This document shows positions 27,902 to 35,617 of a stretch of DNA of 64,000 bases, in pieces. The first letter of the stretch is position 1; every line of letters starts with the position of its first letter. The position numbers and the translations under genes are program-made. The DNA is from Cloacibacterium caeni. GTDB lineage: Bacteria > Bacteroidota > Bacteroidia > Flavobacteriales > Weeksellaceae. The notes beneath the pieces are model-generated. The model saw only the letters and a program-made list of their open reading frames with translations, was not told the DNA's origin and ran no database searches. The stretch lies in assembly GCF_907163125.1 (NCBI RefSeq), contig NZ_OU015319.1:1240001-1304000 (forward strand), in the 5' to 3' direction.

Positions 27902-27971
27902 TGATTTTATCAAATTTACGAATTTGTTTGATTTTAAGTCAAAATTAATTTTTTAATTCTTCAATTTTTAA

Positions 27972-29486
27972 TTAATGTAAGAAATGTCTCATTCCTGTGA
28001 ACATCATTGGAATTTTATGTTCATTAGCAGCTGCAATAGAATCTTCATCTTTTACAGAGCCACCCGGTTGAACAATCGCTGTAATTCCTTCTTTAGCACA
28101 GAAATCTACCACATCTCTGAATGGGAAAAATGCATCTGAAGCGAGAACTAAATTTCCTGAAAATTTCTCTTTCGCTCTAGAAATCGCTTGTTCAGTAGCC
28201 CAAATTCTATTCACTTGACCGCCTCCAATTCCGAAAGCTTGAATTCCGTTTGAAACTACTATAGCGTTAGATTTTACATATTTAACCACTCTTTGAGCAA
28301 ATAAAAGTGCTTTTTCTTGCTGTTCTGTTGGTTGAATTTCTGTAACTACTTTAAAGTCTGTAGAAAATTGGTCATCTACATCTTGAACCAAAATTCCGCC
28401 ATCTATTTTCACCCAAGTTTTTTTGTCTGAAACTGGATTTTTGATTTTTATAATTCTAAGATTTTTCTTCTTTCTCAAAATTTCTAGCGCCTCTTCATCA
28501 AAATCAGTTGCCATTACAATCTCAAGGAAAGTTTTGTTGAGTTCTTCCGCAGTTGCCGCATCTACTTTATAATTCATTCCGATGATTCCACCGAAAATAG
28601 AAATTGGATCGCATTCAAAAGTTTTGGTATAAGTTTCTAAAGCAGTAGTTCCGATGGCAACTCCACAAGGTGTAGAATGTTTTACGGCACAACAAGCCAT
28701 TTCATCTTTGAATTCATTAACCACTTTCCAACATAAATCCATATCTCTCAAATTATTGAAAGAAAGTTCTTTGCCTCCTAAAATTTCGAAATCTTTCATC
28801 GCACCGTTTTCAGTAGTAGAAACGTAATACGCTGCCGATTGATGAGGATTTTCGCCATATCTTAAATCAGAAACTTTTTGGTAAGAAGCCTGTAAATATT
28901 CAGGATAATCTTCATTCAACAACATTTGAGAAATCGCAGCATCATAAGCAGAAGTTAAGTTGAAAACTTTACCTGCCAATTTTTTACGAGTTTCAATTGT
29001 AGTATCGCCGTTTTCAGAGATTTCTTGTTGAACTTTAGCATAATCTTCCACATCGGTAACTACAGTCACAGAAGCGAAATTTTTAGCAGCAGAACGAAGC
29101 ATTGATGGTCCACCAATATCGATAAATTCTACTTTTTCTTCTAATGAAATTTCTTTATTTACATTTTCGAAAAACGGATAAAGGTTTACAATTACCATAT
29201 CAATCAGCTCTATTCCGTGTTCCTGAACGGTTTTCATGTGTTCTTCATTATCACGAACTGCTAATAAACCGCCGTGAACTTTTGGATGAAGGGTTTTTAC
29301 TCTTCCGTCTAACATTTCAGGAAAATTGGTCACTTCATCAATCTGAATTGGGTTAAGTCCCGCTTCTTTAAGATGTTTGAAGGTTCCGCCAGTAGAAATG
29401 AGTTCGTAATTTTTAGATTCTAAAAATTTGGCAAAATCAATAAGATTGTTTTTGTTGGAGACACTGATTAATGCTCGTTTTTTCAT
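27972..29486 (-). CDS. purH: Bifunctional AICAR formyltransferase/IMP cyclohydrolase
   Basis: Catalyses the last two steps of IMP synthesis; cytoplasmic. The 504-residue protein has the MGS-like IMP cyclohydrolase domain first ([41 protein letters not shown], about residues 61-74) and the AICAR transformylase domain after about 200 ([26 protein letters not shown] with the catalytic Lys-His; [23 protein letters not shown]). The length matches the family. The leader is 64 bp from purN. Confidence 0.97.
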   Translation of the reverse strand: MKKRALISVSNKNNLIDFAKFLESKNYELISTGGTFKHLKEAGLNPIQIDEVTNFPEMLDGRVKTLHPKVHGGLLAVRDNEEHMKTVQEHGIELIDMVIVNLYPFFENVNKEISLEEKVEFIDIGGPSMLRSAAKNFASVTVVTDVEDYAKVQQEISENGDTTIETRKKLAGKVFNLTSAYDAAISQMLLNEDYPEYLQASYQKVSDLRYGENPHQSAAYYVSTTENGAMKDFEILGGKELSFNNLRDMDLCWKVVNEFKDEMACCAVKHSTPCGVAIGTTALETYTKTFECDPISIFGGIIGMNYKVDAATAEELNKTFLEIVMATDFDEEALEILRKKKNLRIIKIKNPVSDKKTWVKIDGGILVQDVDDQFSTDFKVVTEIQPTEQQEKALLFAQRVVKYVKSNAIVVSNGIQAFGIGGGQVNRIWATEQAISRAKEKFSGNLVLASDAFFPFRDVVDFCAKEGITAIVQPGGSVKDEDSIAAANEHKIPMMFTGMRHFLH

Positions 29487-29513
29487 TTTTATTTATACTT
29501 TTTTTATTAAATC

Positions 29514-29559
29514 ATTGGAACGAATTCCAATTCTGTAAAATCTGTCGTTCCTATGGAAC
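29514..29559. repeat. Two small palindromes at the purN-purH junction
   Basis: ATTGGAA/TTCCAAT around CGAA (29514-29531) and GTTCC/GGAAC around TAT (29547-29559, overlapping the purN stop). The second belongs to the same TTCCTAYGGAA family as palindromes at 55005 and 55056. Confidence 0.5.
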
Positions 29560-30123
29560 TCTTTTATTTAAAACCAAGTCAATCGCTTTCGGGAAAATCT
29601 CGTACTCGATTTGATGCACTTTCTGTGCTAAAGTTTCTGGAGTTTCATTTTCTGCAATTTCAAATTTTCCTTGAAGGATAATTTCGCCTTCATCAATTCC
29701 AGAAGTCACAAAATGAACAGTTGCACCACTTTCTTTTTCTTGGGCTGCAATTACCGCTTCGTGAACGTGATGTCCCCACATTCCTTTTCCACCGAATTTT
29801 GGCAATAAAGCAGGATGAATATTGATGATTTTTCCTTTGTATTTTTCACAAAAATTTTTGCTCAAAATTGATAGAAAACCAGCTAATACAATCAAATCTG
29901 TATTTTCGGGCAAAAGTTTTTCTAAATTTTCAGAGAAATCTTTTCCTCTTTTGATAAGTTGATGCGGAATTTGATGATTTTCGGCTCTTTCTAAAGCATA
30001 GCAATCTCTGTCTGCAACCACCAAATTGACTTTTGTATTGCTGATTTCTCCATTATCAATACAATCAATGATTCGCTGTAAATTGCTACCAGAACCCGAA
30101 ACTAAAACTGTAATATTTTTCAT
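29551..30123 (-). CDS. purN: Phosphoribosylglycinamide formyltransferase
   Basis: Transfers a formyl group from 10-formyl-THF to GAR; cytoplasmic. At 190 residues it is a normal PurN. The N-terminus is VLVSGSGSNLQRIID, and the active site has INIHPALLPKFGGKGMWG (Asn and His, about 100-117) and the Asp in SGIDEGEIILQ. The stop codon lies inside a small palindrome. The upstream leader has five copies of a 7-bp word. Confidence 0.97.
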   Translation of the reverse strand: MKNITVLVSGSGSNLQRIIDCIDNGEISNTKVNLVVADRDCYALERAENHQIPHQLIKRGKDFSENLEKLLPENTDLIVLAGFLSILSKNFCEKYKGKIINIHPALLPKFGGKGMWGHHVHEAVIAAQEKESGATVHFVTSGIDEGEIILQGKFEIAENETPETLAQKVHQIEYEIFPKAIDLVLNKRVP

Positions 30124-30126
30124 GTT

Positions 30127-30160
30127 AGATTTCAGATTTCAGATTTCAGATTTCAGATTT
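30127..30160. repeat. Tandem 7-bp repeat (AGATTTC, about 4.9 copies) in the purN leader
   Basis: Perfect head-to-tail copies of AGATTTC start 3 bp from the purN ATG; in the sense of purN they read GAAATCT. A simple-sequence tract that could change length by slippage. Confidence 0.85.
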
Positions 30161-30192
30161 TTGTCTGATATCTCTTATCTAAAATCTCGTTT

Positions 30193-31182
30193 CTATATTA
30201 ATTGAATTTTCTCTTCGTTTTCTACGATTTCACCTACTAAATAAGCGTCTTCGATTAAAGAAAGTGCTTTTTCGGCAAGGCTTTCATCTACTACGATAAC
30301 CATTCCTACTCCCATGTTAAAAGTACCGAACATCTCCATTCTTTCGATGTTTCCACGTTTTTCTAATTCTAACATTACATTTGGAATTTGGATTTTAGAA
30401 GTGTCTATTTTCGCACATAATCCATTCGGAATAATTCTCGGAACGTTTTCTATTAAACCGCCACCTGTAATATGAGCAATTCCTGAAATTTCCAAATTTT
30501 CTTTCAGTTTAAAAACGTCTTTGTAATAGAGTTTCGTAGGAACTAAAAGTGTCTCGTAAAGAGGTTTTCCTTCGAATTCTTCTTCAAAATTTGGAAAAAT
30601 TTTTCTTACCAATGAAAAACCATTGCTGTGAAAACCAGAACTTGGTAAAGCGATGATTTTATCACCCATTTTTATTTTAGAACCATCAATAATTTGGTCT
30701 TTTTCAACAATTCCTACGCAGAAACCTGCTACATCGTAATCTCCTGGTTGATACATTCCTGGCATTTCTGCGGTTTCACCACCAATTAATGCGCACTCAT
30801 TGTCTTTGCAAGCATTTACCATTCCTAGAACAATTTCTGCTGCTACATCTGCATCTAGTTTTCCGCAAGCTAAATAATCTAAAAAAAATAGAGGTTTTGC
30901 GCCATGACACAGAATATCATTGGCACACATCGCAAAACAATCTACACCAATAGAATCATATTTTTTGGTATCTAATGCAATTTTTAATTTGGTTCCTACT
31001 CCATCAGTTCCAGAAACCAAAACAGGATTTTTATAGCCACCAATTTCATAGAAAGCTCCAAAACTTCCTAGATTGTTCAGTACATTTTTATTGTGCGTTT
31101 CGGCTACTGCAGATTTTATTTTGTCTACGGTTTTGTAGCCTTCTTCTTTGTCTACGCCAGCTGATTTATACGTATTATTCAT
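30193..31182 (-). CDS. purM: Phosphoribosylformylglycinamidine cyclo-ligase
   Basis: Forms AIR from FGAM with ATP; cytoplasmic. The 329-residue protein has the PurM/AIRS fold with VSGTDGVGTKLKIA (about 57-70), DCFAMCANDILCHGAKPLFF, ALIGGETAEMPGMY, and the C-terminal HITGGGLIENVPRII and FNMGVGMVIV. First gene of the local purine series. Its leader contains an attenuator-like hairpin ending about 20 nt before the ATG, and a promoter box 97 nt upstream, so premature termination may tune purine synthesis. Confidence 0.96.
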   Translation of the reverse strand: MNNTYKSAGVDKEEGYKTVDKIKSAVAETHNKNVLNNLGSFGAFYEIGGYKNPVLVSGTDGVGTKLKIALDTKKYDSIGVDCFAMCANDILCHGAKPLFFLDYLACGKLDADVAAEIVLGMVNACKDNECALIGGETAEMPGMYQPGDYDVAGFCVGIVEKDQIIDGSKIKMGDKIIALPSSGFHSNGFSLVRKIFPNFEEEFEGKPLYETLLVPTKLYYKDVFKLKENLEISGIAHITGGGLIENVPRIIPNGLCAKIDTSKIQIPNVMLELEKRGNIERMEMFGTFNMGVGMVIVVDESLAEKALSLIEDAYLVGEIVENEEKIQLI

Positions 31183-31203
31183 TTTTCTTTTTGTTTTTTT
31201 TCT

Positions 31204-31232
31204 GAAAAACTTGCAGGACTTTATCCTGCAAG
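31204..31232 (-). promoter_or_regulatory. Attenuator-like hairpin in the purM leader
   Basis: Minus strand: perfect 9-bp stem CTTGCAGGA/TCCTGCAAG with a TAAAG loop, followed at once by TTTTT, about 21 nt before the purM ATG. Outer bases CTGAA/TTCAG extend the stem. The upstream leader segment GTTTGCAG (31262-31269) can pair with CTGCAAG of the 3' arm, giving a mutually exclusive antiterminator. The alternative is a dispersed hairpin repeat with no regulatory role. Confidence 0.55.
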
Positions 31233-31279
31233 ATTCAGGTTTTTACTAGATTTATTTCAAACTGCAAACGCATTGAAAA

Positions 31280-31287
31280 TCAAAAAT
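31280..31287 (-). promoter_or_regulatory. -7 promoter box of the purM transcript
   Basis: TATTTTTG on the minus strand with a TTG about 20 bp upstream (in the terminator stem of the preceding RNA unit). It predicts a leader of roughly 90 nt before purM. Confidence 0.45.
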
Positions 31288-31296
31288 AAACGATAC

Positions 31297-31328
31297 AAAA
31301 AAAGCCGACAATCGTTCTGATTATCGGC
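31297..31328 (-). terminator. Terminator of the candidate small RNA
   Basis: Ten-bp stem GCCGATAATC/GATTGTCGGC (one U-G pair) with an AGAAC loop, followed by seven T on the minus strand. It is 180 nt beyond the pirin stop, unusually far for a pirin terminator. Confidence 0.88.
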
Positions 31329-31425
31329 CTCAATTATTTTGCTGCGTATTTTAGCTTCCCAATTTCTTGGAATGTACAAGAGCCAAAATGTTGCGATTTA
31401 ATATTCAATTTGTTTGGAATTTGAT
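31297..31425 (-). ncRNA. Candidate structured small RNA between pirin and purM
   Basis: A free-standing transcription unit with no ORF. On the minus strand a TAATTTTG box (31430-31437) has a TTG 20 bp upstream. The predicted RNA is about 125 nt and ends in a terminator. Inside it, ATTTTGGCT pairs with AGCTAAAAT, enclosing a 6-bp hairpin TTCCAA/TTGGGA capped by a GAAA tetraloop. AU-rich unpaired segments flank this stem, and outer AATCAAATT/AATTGA can close the fold. Closing stem, open bubble and apical stem recall 6S-type RNAs (a 6S-Flavo family exists), but that identity is only a hypothesis. Confidence 0.5.
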
Positions 31426-31429
31426 TTCG

Positions 31430-31460
31430 CAAAATTATATTTTTTATTGACAAAAAGCAA
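31430..31460 (-). promoter_or_regulatory. Promoter of the candidate small RNA
   Basis: TAATTTTG (31430-31437) as the -7 box and TTG (31458-31460) as the -33 element, spaced 20 bp, as expected for the Bacteroidota primary sigma factor. Confidence 0.55.
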
Positions 31461-31507
31461 CAGAAAAAATATTTTTTCTTCATTGCTCTTCAATTTTAAC
31501 TTAATTT

Positions 31508-32230
31508 TTAGATTTTGGGCAATTCCATTGGAACTTCAATCAATAAAATTTCAGAATCCTTATCTATTTCTAAATCAAAATGTTCTGTTTCTGTAATTCC
31601 TAAAGCATCTCTTTGCCCAAGAGTATTTTCGGCTATTTTCACACTTCCTGAAATAACGAAAACGTAAACTCCATTTCCTTCTTTTTTAACTTGATAAGTT
31701 CTAGAAGATTTTTCGGTGAAATTTCCTAAGTGAAACCAAGCATCCTGGTGAATCCAACTTCCTTCATCATTAGGATTAGGAGAAACAATCTGTTGAAATT
31801 CATTCTCTACTGCATTGTCAGAAATTTTCAATTGGTCGTATCTTGGTTCTACTCCCATTTTATTAGGAATGACCCAAATTTGCAATAAAGTTACGGGTTG
31901 TTCTTTACTTCCGTTAAATTCACTGTGTTGAATTCCTGTTCCTGCACTCATCACTTGAATTTCGCCTTTTTTAATTGCTCCAAAATTCCCCATAGAATCA
32001 CGGTGATGCAACTCTCCACTTAATGGAATGGTCACAATTTCCATATTTGCATGTGGATGCATCCCAAAACCCATTCCTTTTTCTACAAAATCGTCATTGA
32101 GAACTCTTAAATTTCCGAAATGCACTTTGTCTGGATTGTAATAATTTGCAAAAGAAAAACTGTGATTGGCAACTAACCAACCGTGATTTTGAAATCCTCT
32201 TTCGCTTGCTTTATGTAATATTGTTTTCAT
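31508..32230 (-). CDS. Pirin-family protein (cupin, quercetinase-like)
   Basis: Bicupin protein of 240 residues from ATG 32230; a TTG seven codons upstream is less likely. Pirin N-terminal domain motifs are HGWLVANHSFSFANYYNP and GFGMHPHANMEIVTI, where the HPHANME box supplies the metal-binding His, His and Glu. LHHRDSMGN and AGTGIQHSE add further ligands. Some pirins are quercetin 2,3-dioxygenases, others redox-sensing regulators; the role here is unknown. A TAACTTTG box lies 31 nt upstream. Its 3' side leads into the small RNA unit. Confidence 0.92.
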   Translation of the reverse strand: MKTILHKASERGFQNHGWLVANHSFSFANYYNPDKVHFGNLRVLNDDFVEKGMGFGMHPHANMEIVTIPLSGELHHRDSMGNFGAIKKGEIQVMSAGTGIQHSEFNGSKEQPVTLLQIWVIPNKMGVEPRYDQLKISDNAVENEFQQIVSPNPNDEGSWIHQDAWFHLGNFTEKSSRTYQVKKEGNGVYVFVISGSVKIAENTLGQRDALGITETEHFDLEIDKDSEILLIEVPMELPKI

Positions 32231-32261
32231 ATGTAGATAATTATTTATCAATTTAATACTG

Positions 32262-32269
32262 CAAAGTTA
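32262..32269 (-). promoter_or_regulatory. -7 promoter box of the pirin gene
   Basis: TAACTTTG on the minus strand, 31 nt before the ATG at 32230. Confidence 0.5.
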
Positions 32270-32304
32270 GCCTAATCAAAAGCAGAAGTCATTGATGTAA
32301 GATA

Positions 32305-32334
32305 ATAAAAAAATCCACCAAAATTTGGTGGATT
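32305..32334 (-). terminator. Terminator of the maltodextrin (sus-like) locus
   Basis: Perfect 11-bp stem AATCCACCAAA/TTTGGTGGATT around a single base, followed on the minus strand by a T-run, about 23 nt after the transporter stop codon. Confidence 0.88.
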
Positions 32335-32357
32335 ATGAAGTGAATATTTTGAGAAGA

Positions 32358-33680
32358 TTATTCTTTAATGACTAAAAGCGCTGCAATTCCTGCAACCGCC
32401 ATAGAAACACCTGCTAAAGCAACCATGTTAATAGCTGTTCCGCCTAAAGCAGAAAGTAAAACTCCACCTAATAAACCAGCAGCAATCTGTGGAATAGTAA
32501 TGGTAGCATTAAAAATTCCCATGTAAACTCCTGTTTGTTTTGCTGGAAGTTTAGAAGATAAAATGGCATAAGGCAATGCTAAAATAGCTGCCCAAGCTAT
32601 ACCTACTCCAATCATTGGTAAGAATAATAGGTTTTTGTCTTTGATAAACATAATAGATAACAAACCAAGACCACCTAAAATTAAAGAAACAACATAAACA
32701 TTTCTTCTTCCGTATTTATTTGCTAATGGAGTAATCACTAAAGAAAATAGAGCGGCAAAAACACTATAAGCGGCAAAGATTACACCAGTCCAGTTTCCTG
32801 CTTCGTTAAAAGCATTAGAGGTAGCATCTGTCGTTCCCCAAATATTTTGAGCAATTCCTTGAGTAGTGTAAACCCACATTAAAAACAAAGCAAACCAAGA
32901 AAAAAACTGTGTAACAGCCAATTGTTTCATGGCGTTTGGTACATTTTTAATCAAAGTAAAGAAACTTACTTTTTCTGGATTTTCGTTTTCTTTTTCTTCT
33001 AAATTATTGTATTTCGCGTATTCTTCTGGCGGATATTCTTTCGTTCTAAAAGAAGTCCATAAAACCGAAGCCAATAAAACTGCTCCACCAATATAGAAAG
33101 ACCAAATTACAGTAGGTGCAACTTTTTGACCAGCTTCTGGTTCGTTTGCAATTCCCCACCATGTCAATAAAAATGGTAAAAGTGAACCGAAAACAGCTCC
33201 TACATTAATTAAAAAACTTTGGATAGAATATCCCTTATTTCTTTGAGATTCGTCTACCATATCACTTACCAAAGCACGGAATGGTTGCATGGTAACGTTA
33301 AAAGAAACGTCCATGAAAAGTAGCATCATCGCTCCGAAGAAAACGGCAGGAAATAATTGTGCGAAATGTTCAGAATTTGGCATAAAAAACATTGCCAATG
33401 CAGAAACAATTGCTCCACCTAAAATAAATGGAATTCTACGACCTAATCTCGTCCAAGTTTTATCACTAGAAAGACCTACAATAGGTTGTACAAAAAGTCC
33501 TGCAAGAGGAGCTGCTAACCAAAAATAGCTTAAATGATGTACATCTGCACCGATTGCCGAAAGAATTCTACTGGTATTGGCGTTCTGAAGAGAATAACCA
33601 ATTTGCACTCCCAAAAAACCAAAACTTATGTTCCAGATTTGCCAGAAAGACAAGAGTGGTTTTTTCTGTGTATTACTCAT
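32358..33680 (-). CDS. MFS sugar transporter, SLC45/maltose type
   Basis: Inner-membrane carrier of 440 residues with 12 predicted helices, resembling the glycoside-pentoside-hexuronide and SLC45-like maltose/sucrose carriers. The first segment has FGFLGVQIGYSLQNANTSRI, and the helix 2-3 loop SSDKTWTRLGRRIPFI has the RLGRRxPFI motif of disaccharide transporters. As last gene of the locus it probably carries maltose or glucose, released in the periplasm by GH13 and GH97, into the cytoplasm. This job is inferred from context. Confidence 0.88.
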   Translation of the reverse strand: MSNTQKKPLLSFWQIWNISFGFLGVQIGYSLQNANTSRILSAIGADVHHLSYFWLAAPLAGLFVQPIVGLSSDKTWTRLGRRIPFILGGAIVSALAMFFMPNSEHFAQLFPAVFFGAMMLLFMDVSFNVTMQPFRALVSDMVDESQRNKGYSIQSFLINVGAVFGSLLPFLLTWWGIANEPEAGQKVAPTVIWSFYIGGAVLLASVLWTSFRTKEYPPEEYAKYNNLEEKENENPEKVSFFTLIKNVPNAMKQLAVTQFFSWFALFLMWVYTTQGIAQNIWGTTDATSNAFNEAGNWTGVIFAAYSVFAALFSLVITPLANKYGRRNVYVVSLILGGLGLLSIMFIKDKNLLFLPMIGVGIAWAAILALPYAILSSKLPAKQTGVYMGIFNATITIPQIAAGLLGGVLLSALGGTAINMVALAGVSMAVAGIAALLVIKE

Positions 33681-33711
33681 ATACTATAATTTTTATTTGT
33701 TTTTAACGAAT

Positions 33712-35553
33712 TTACTTATTTATTTCTAAAATCAAAGAAGATTTTGCAGGAATAGTTAACAAATTTTTAATTTGAACCGTAGCATCTTTCATTACGTCTT
33801 TTGCTGTAAAACTAGAAGGAACCATTTCTTGGAATCTATTCATTTCGATGGTTTGTTCTTTATCACTGCTGTTGATCACTACCATTACTTTTTCCTCATC
33901 ATTATAACGGAAATAAACGTAAACATTTTTCTCTGGCGAAAAGTTTTTGGTTTTCCCATTGTGGATAACATCTTTAGACTTTCTCCAGTTTAATAATTTT
34001 TGGGTATAATCAAAAAACTCATTTTGCTCTGGTGTTCTAGAAACAAAAGCATTTTGAGCATCACCTTTCCAACCTCCAGGGAAATCTCTTCTGATGTCTG
34101 CGTCTCCTTTGTTTTTATCACCACGCATTCCTATTTCTGAACCATAATACAATTGCGGAATTCCTCTAATGGTAGAAACAATCGTTAATGCCAATTTGTA
34201 ATAAGCAGGATTTCCGTTGAACATTTCATTGATTCTAGGAGTATCATGATTTTCGAAGAAAACCATCATGTTTTTAGGATTTGGAAATAAGAAATCACTG
34301 GCAAAAGAATTGTAAAGTCTAATCATACCTTTGTCCCAATTTTCTTCTTCTTGTAAAGCTTTTGGAAGATTTTCATACAACATAAAATCCATTACCGATG
34401 GCAAATTAGAATTGTAATTTTCTATTTCGCCTACTTTAGAATCTTTTTGCCAGAAAGCGATTTGAGCTGGGTCATACATCCAAGTTTCGCCTACAATATT
34501 GAAGTTAGGATATTCATCTGTAATCGCTTTACACCATTTTGCCATTCCATCTTTGTCGTTATAAGGATAAGTGTCTACTCTATAACCGTCTAACTGCGCA
34601 TATTCAATCCACCAAATTGCATTTTGAATTAAATATTTTAAAACCAATGGATTGCTTTGGTTAAGATCAGGCATTGTGGTATCAAACCAACCATCTAAAG
34701 CGACTTTTTTATCAACATCAGCAGCATAAGGATTCATTTGAGAATTGGTTCTGTAGTTAGAACGTTTGAAACCATTCTTTCCATCTTCAAACCAATGAAT
34801 CCAATCTTTAGTAGGCAAATCCTGAATCAACCAATGCGAAACTCCCCAGTGATTGGTCACGTAATCTTTCACCAATTTCATGTCTCTTTTTTTGAGTTCA
34901 GTAGAAAGTTCACGGTATTCTTCATTGGTTCCGTATCTCGCATCTATTTTGTACAAATCAGTCTGTGCATAACCATGATACGTATACGCTTTTTCATTGT
35001 CTTCACAAACTGGAGTAAGCCAAAGTGTAGTCACTCCAAGATTTTTAAGATAATCCAGATTATTGATAATTCCTCTTAAATCACCACCATGTCTTCCTCC
35101 TTCGCTTTTTCTGTCTGCTTTTTCGATGAGAGCTTTGTTAGAATCATTTTTTTCATCGCCATTGGCAAAACGATCTGGCATAATCAGGTAGAAAACATCT
35201 TTAGAAGTATAAGATTCTCGCGCAGATGAATTAGGCGTTCTTTCCTTCAATTCATACTGATATGTACTGATGGTTTTCTTACCGTTTTTAAGGAAAATTT
35301 TGAATTTAGGCGTGTTAATTTCATTAGTATTAATGGTGATAAACACATAATTAGGATTTTCTACCTTCGTTAAATCCTTAATCTGAATTCCATCTGAAAG
35401 TTCTATGTTTTGTTGGGCAATATTTTTGCCATATAACAAAATCTGAAGCTCAGGATTCTTCATTCCTTTCCACCAAAAAGCAGGTTCTACTCTTTGGAAT
35501 TGAGCAAAGGAAAATGTTGTGATGAACAGAAATAAAAATGTTAGTTTTTTCAT
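33712..35553 (-). CDS. susA: GH13 alpha-amylase family enzyme (SusA/neopullulanase-cyclomaltodextrinase type)
   Basis: Exported glycosidase of 613 residues. The signal peptide (FLFLFITTFSFAQ) has no lipobox cysteine, so it is probably periplasmic. An N-terminal cyclomaltodextrinase-type beta domain (about 25-115) precedes the GH13 barrel. Catalytic regions are LDGYRVDTYPYND (nucleophile Asp), FNIVGETWMY (acid Glu) and FFENHDTPRI (transition-state Asp); DRFANGD near residue 131 is a typical early motif. The C-terminal domain ends IPAKSSLILEINK. It cleaves alpha-1,4 maltooligosaccharides. It is followed by the MFS carrier and preceded by the GH97 gene. Confidence 0.92.
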   Translation of the reverse strand: MKKLTFLFLFITTFSFAQFQRVEPAFWWKGMKNPELQILLYGKNIAQQNIELSDGIQIKDLTKVENPNYVFITINTNEINTPKFKIFLKNGKKTISTYQYELKERTPNSSARESYTSKDVFYLIMPDRFANGDEKNDSNKALIEKADRKSEGGRHGGDLRGIINNLDYLKNLGVTTLWLTPVCEDNEKAYTYHGYAQTDLYKIDARYGTNEEYRELSTELKKRDMKLVKDYVTNHWGVSHWLIQDLPTKDWIHWFEDGKNGFKRSNYRTNSQMNPYAADVDKKVALDGWFDTTMPDLNQSNPLVLKYLIQNAIWWIEYAQLDGYRVDTYPYNDKDGMAKWCKAITDEYPNFNIVGETWMYDPAQIAFWQKDSKVGEIENYNSNLPSVMDFMLYENLPKALQEEENWDKGMIRLYNSFASDFLFPNPKNMMVFFENHDTPRINEMFNGNPAYYKLALTIVSTIRGIPQLYYGSEIGMRGDKNKGDADIRRDFPGGWKGDAQNAFVSRTPEQNEFFDYTQKLLNWRKSKDVIHNGKTKNFSPEKNVYVYFRYNDEEKVMVVINSSDKEQTIEMNRFQEMVPSSFTAKDVMKDATVQIKNLLTIPAKSSLILEINK

Positions 35554-35565
35554 TTTTTATAAGTT

Positions 35566-35617
35566 TTGGCTAAAGCCAATTATATTTTTTTATTATTAGA
35601 CGGGCTAAAGCCCGTCT
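35566..35617. repeat. Palindromic REP-like pair (GGCTAAAGCC family) between GH97 and GH13 genes
   Basis: TTGGC/GCCAA around TAAA (35566-35579) and a perfect 8-bp stem AGACGGGC/GCCCGTCT around TAAA (35598-35617), directly against the GH97 stop codon. On the minus strand the second is followed by A/T-rich DNA and may also slow transcription or protect the 3' end. Confidence 0.7.

Noticed and set aside
30127-30160. CRISPR or iteron array
   Set aside because: Seven-bp units without spacers; a simple-sequence tract.
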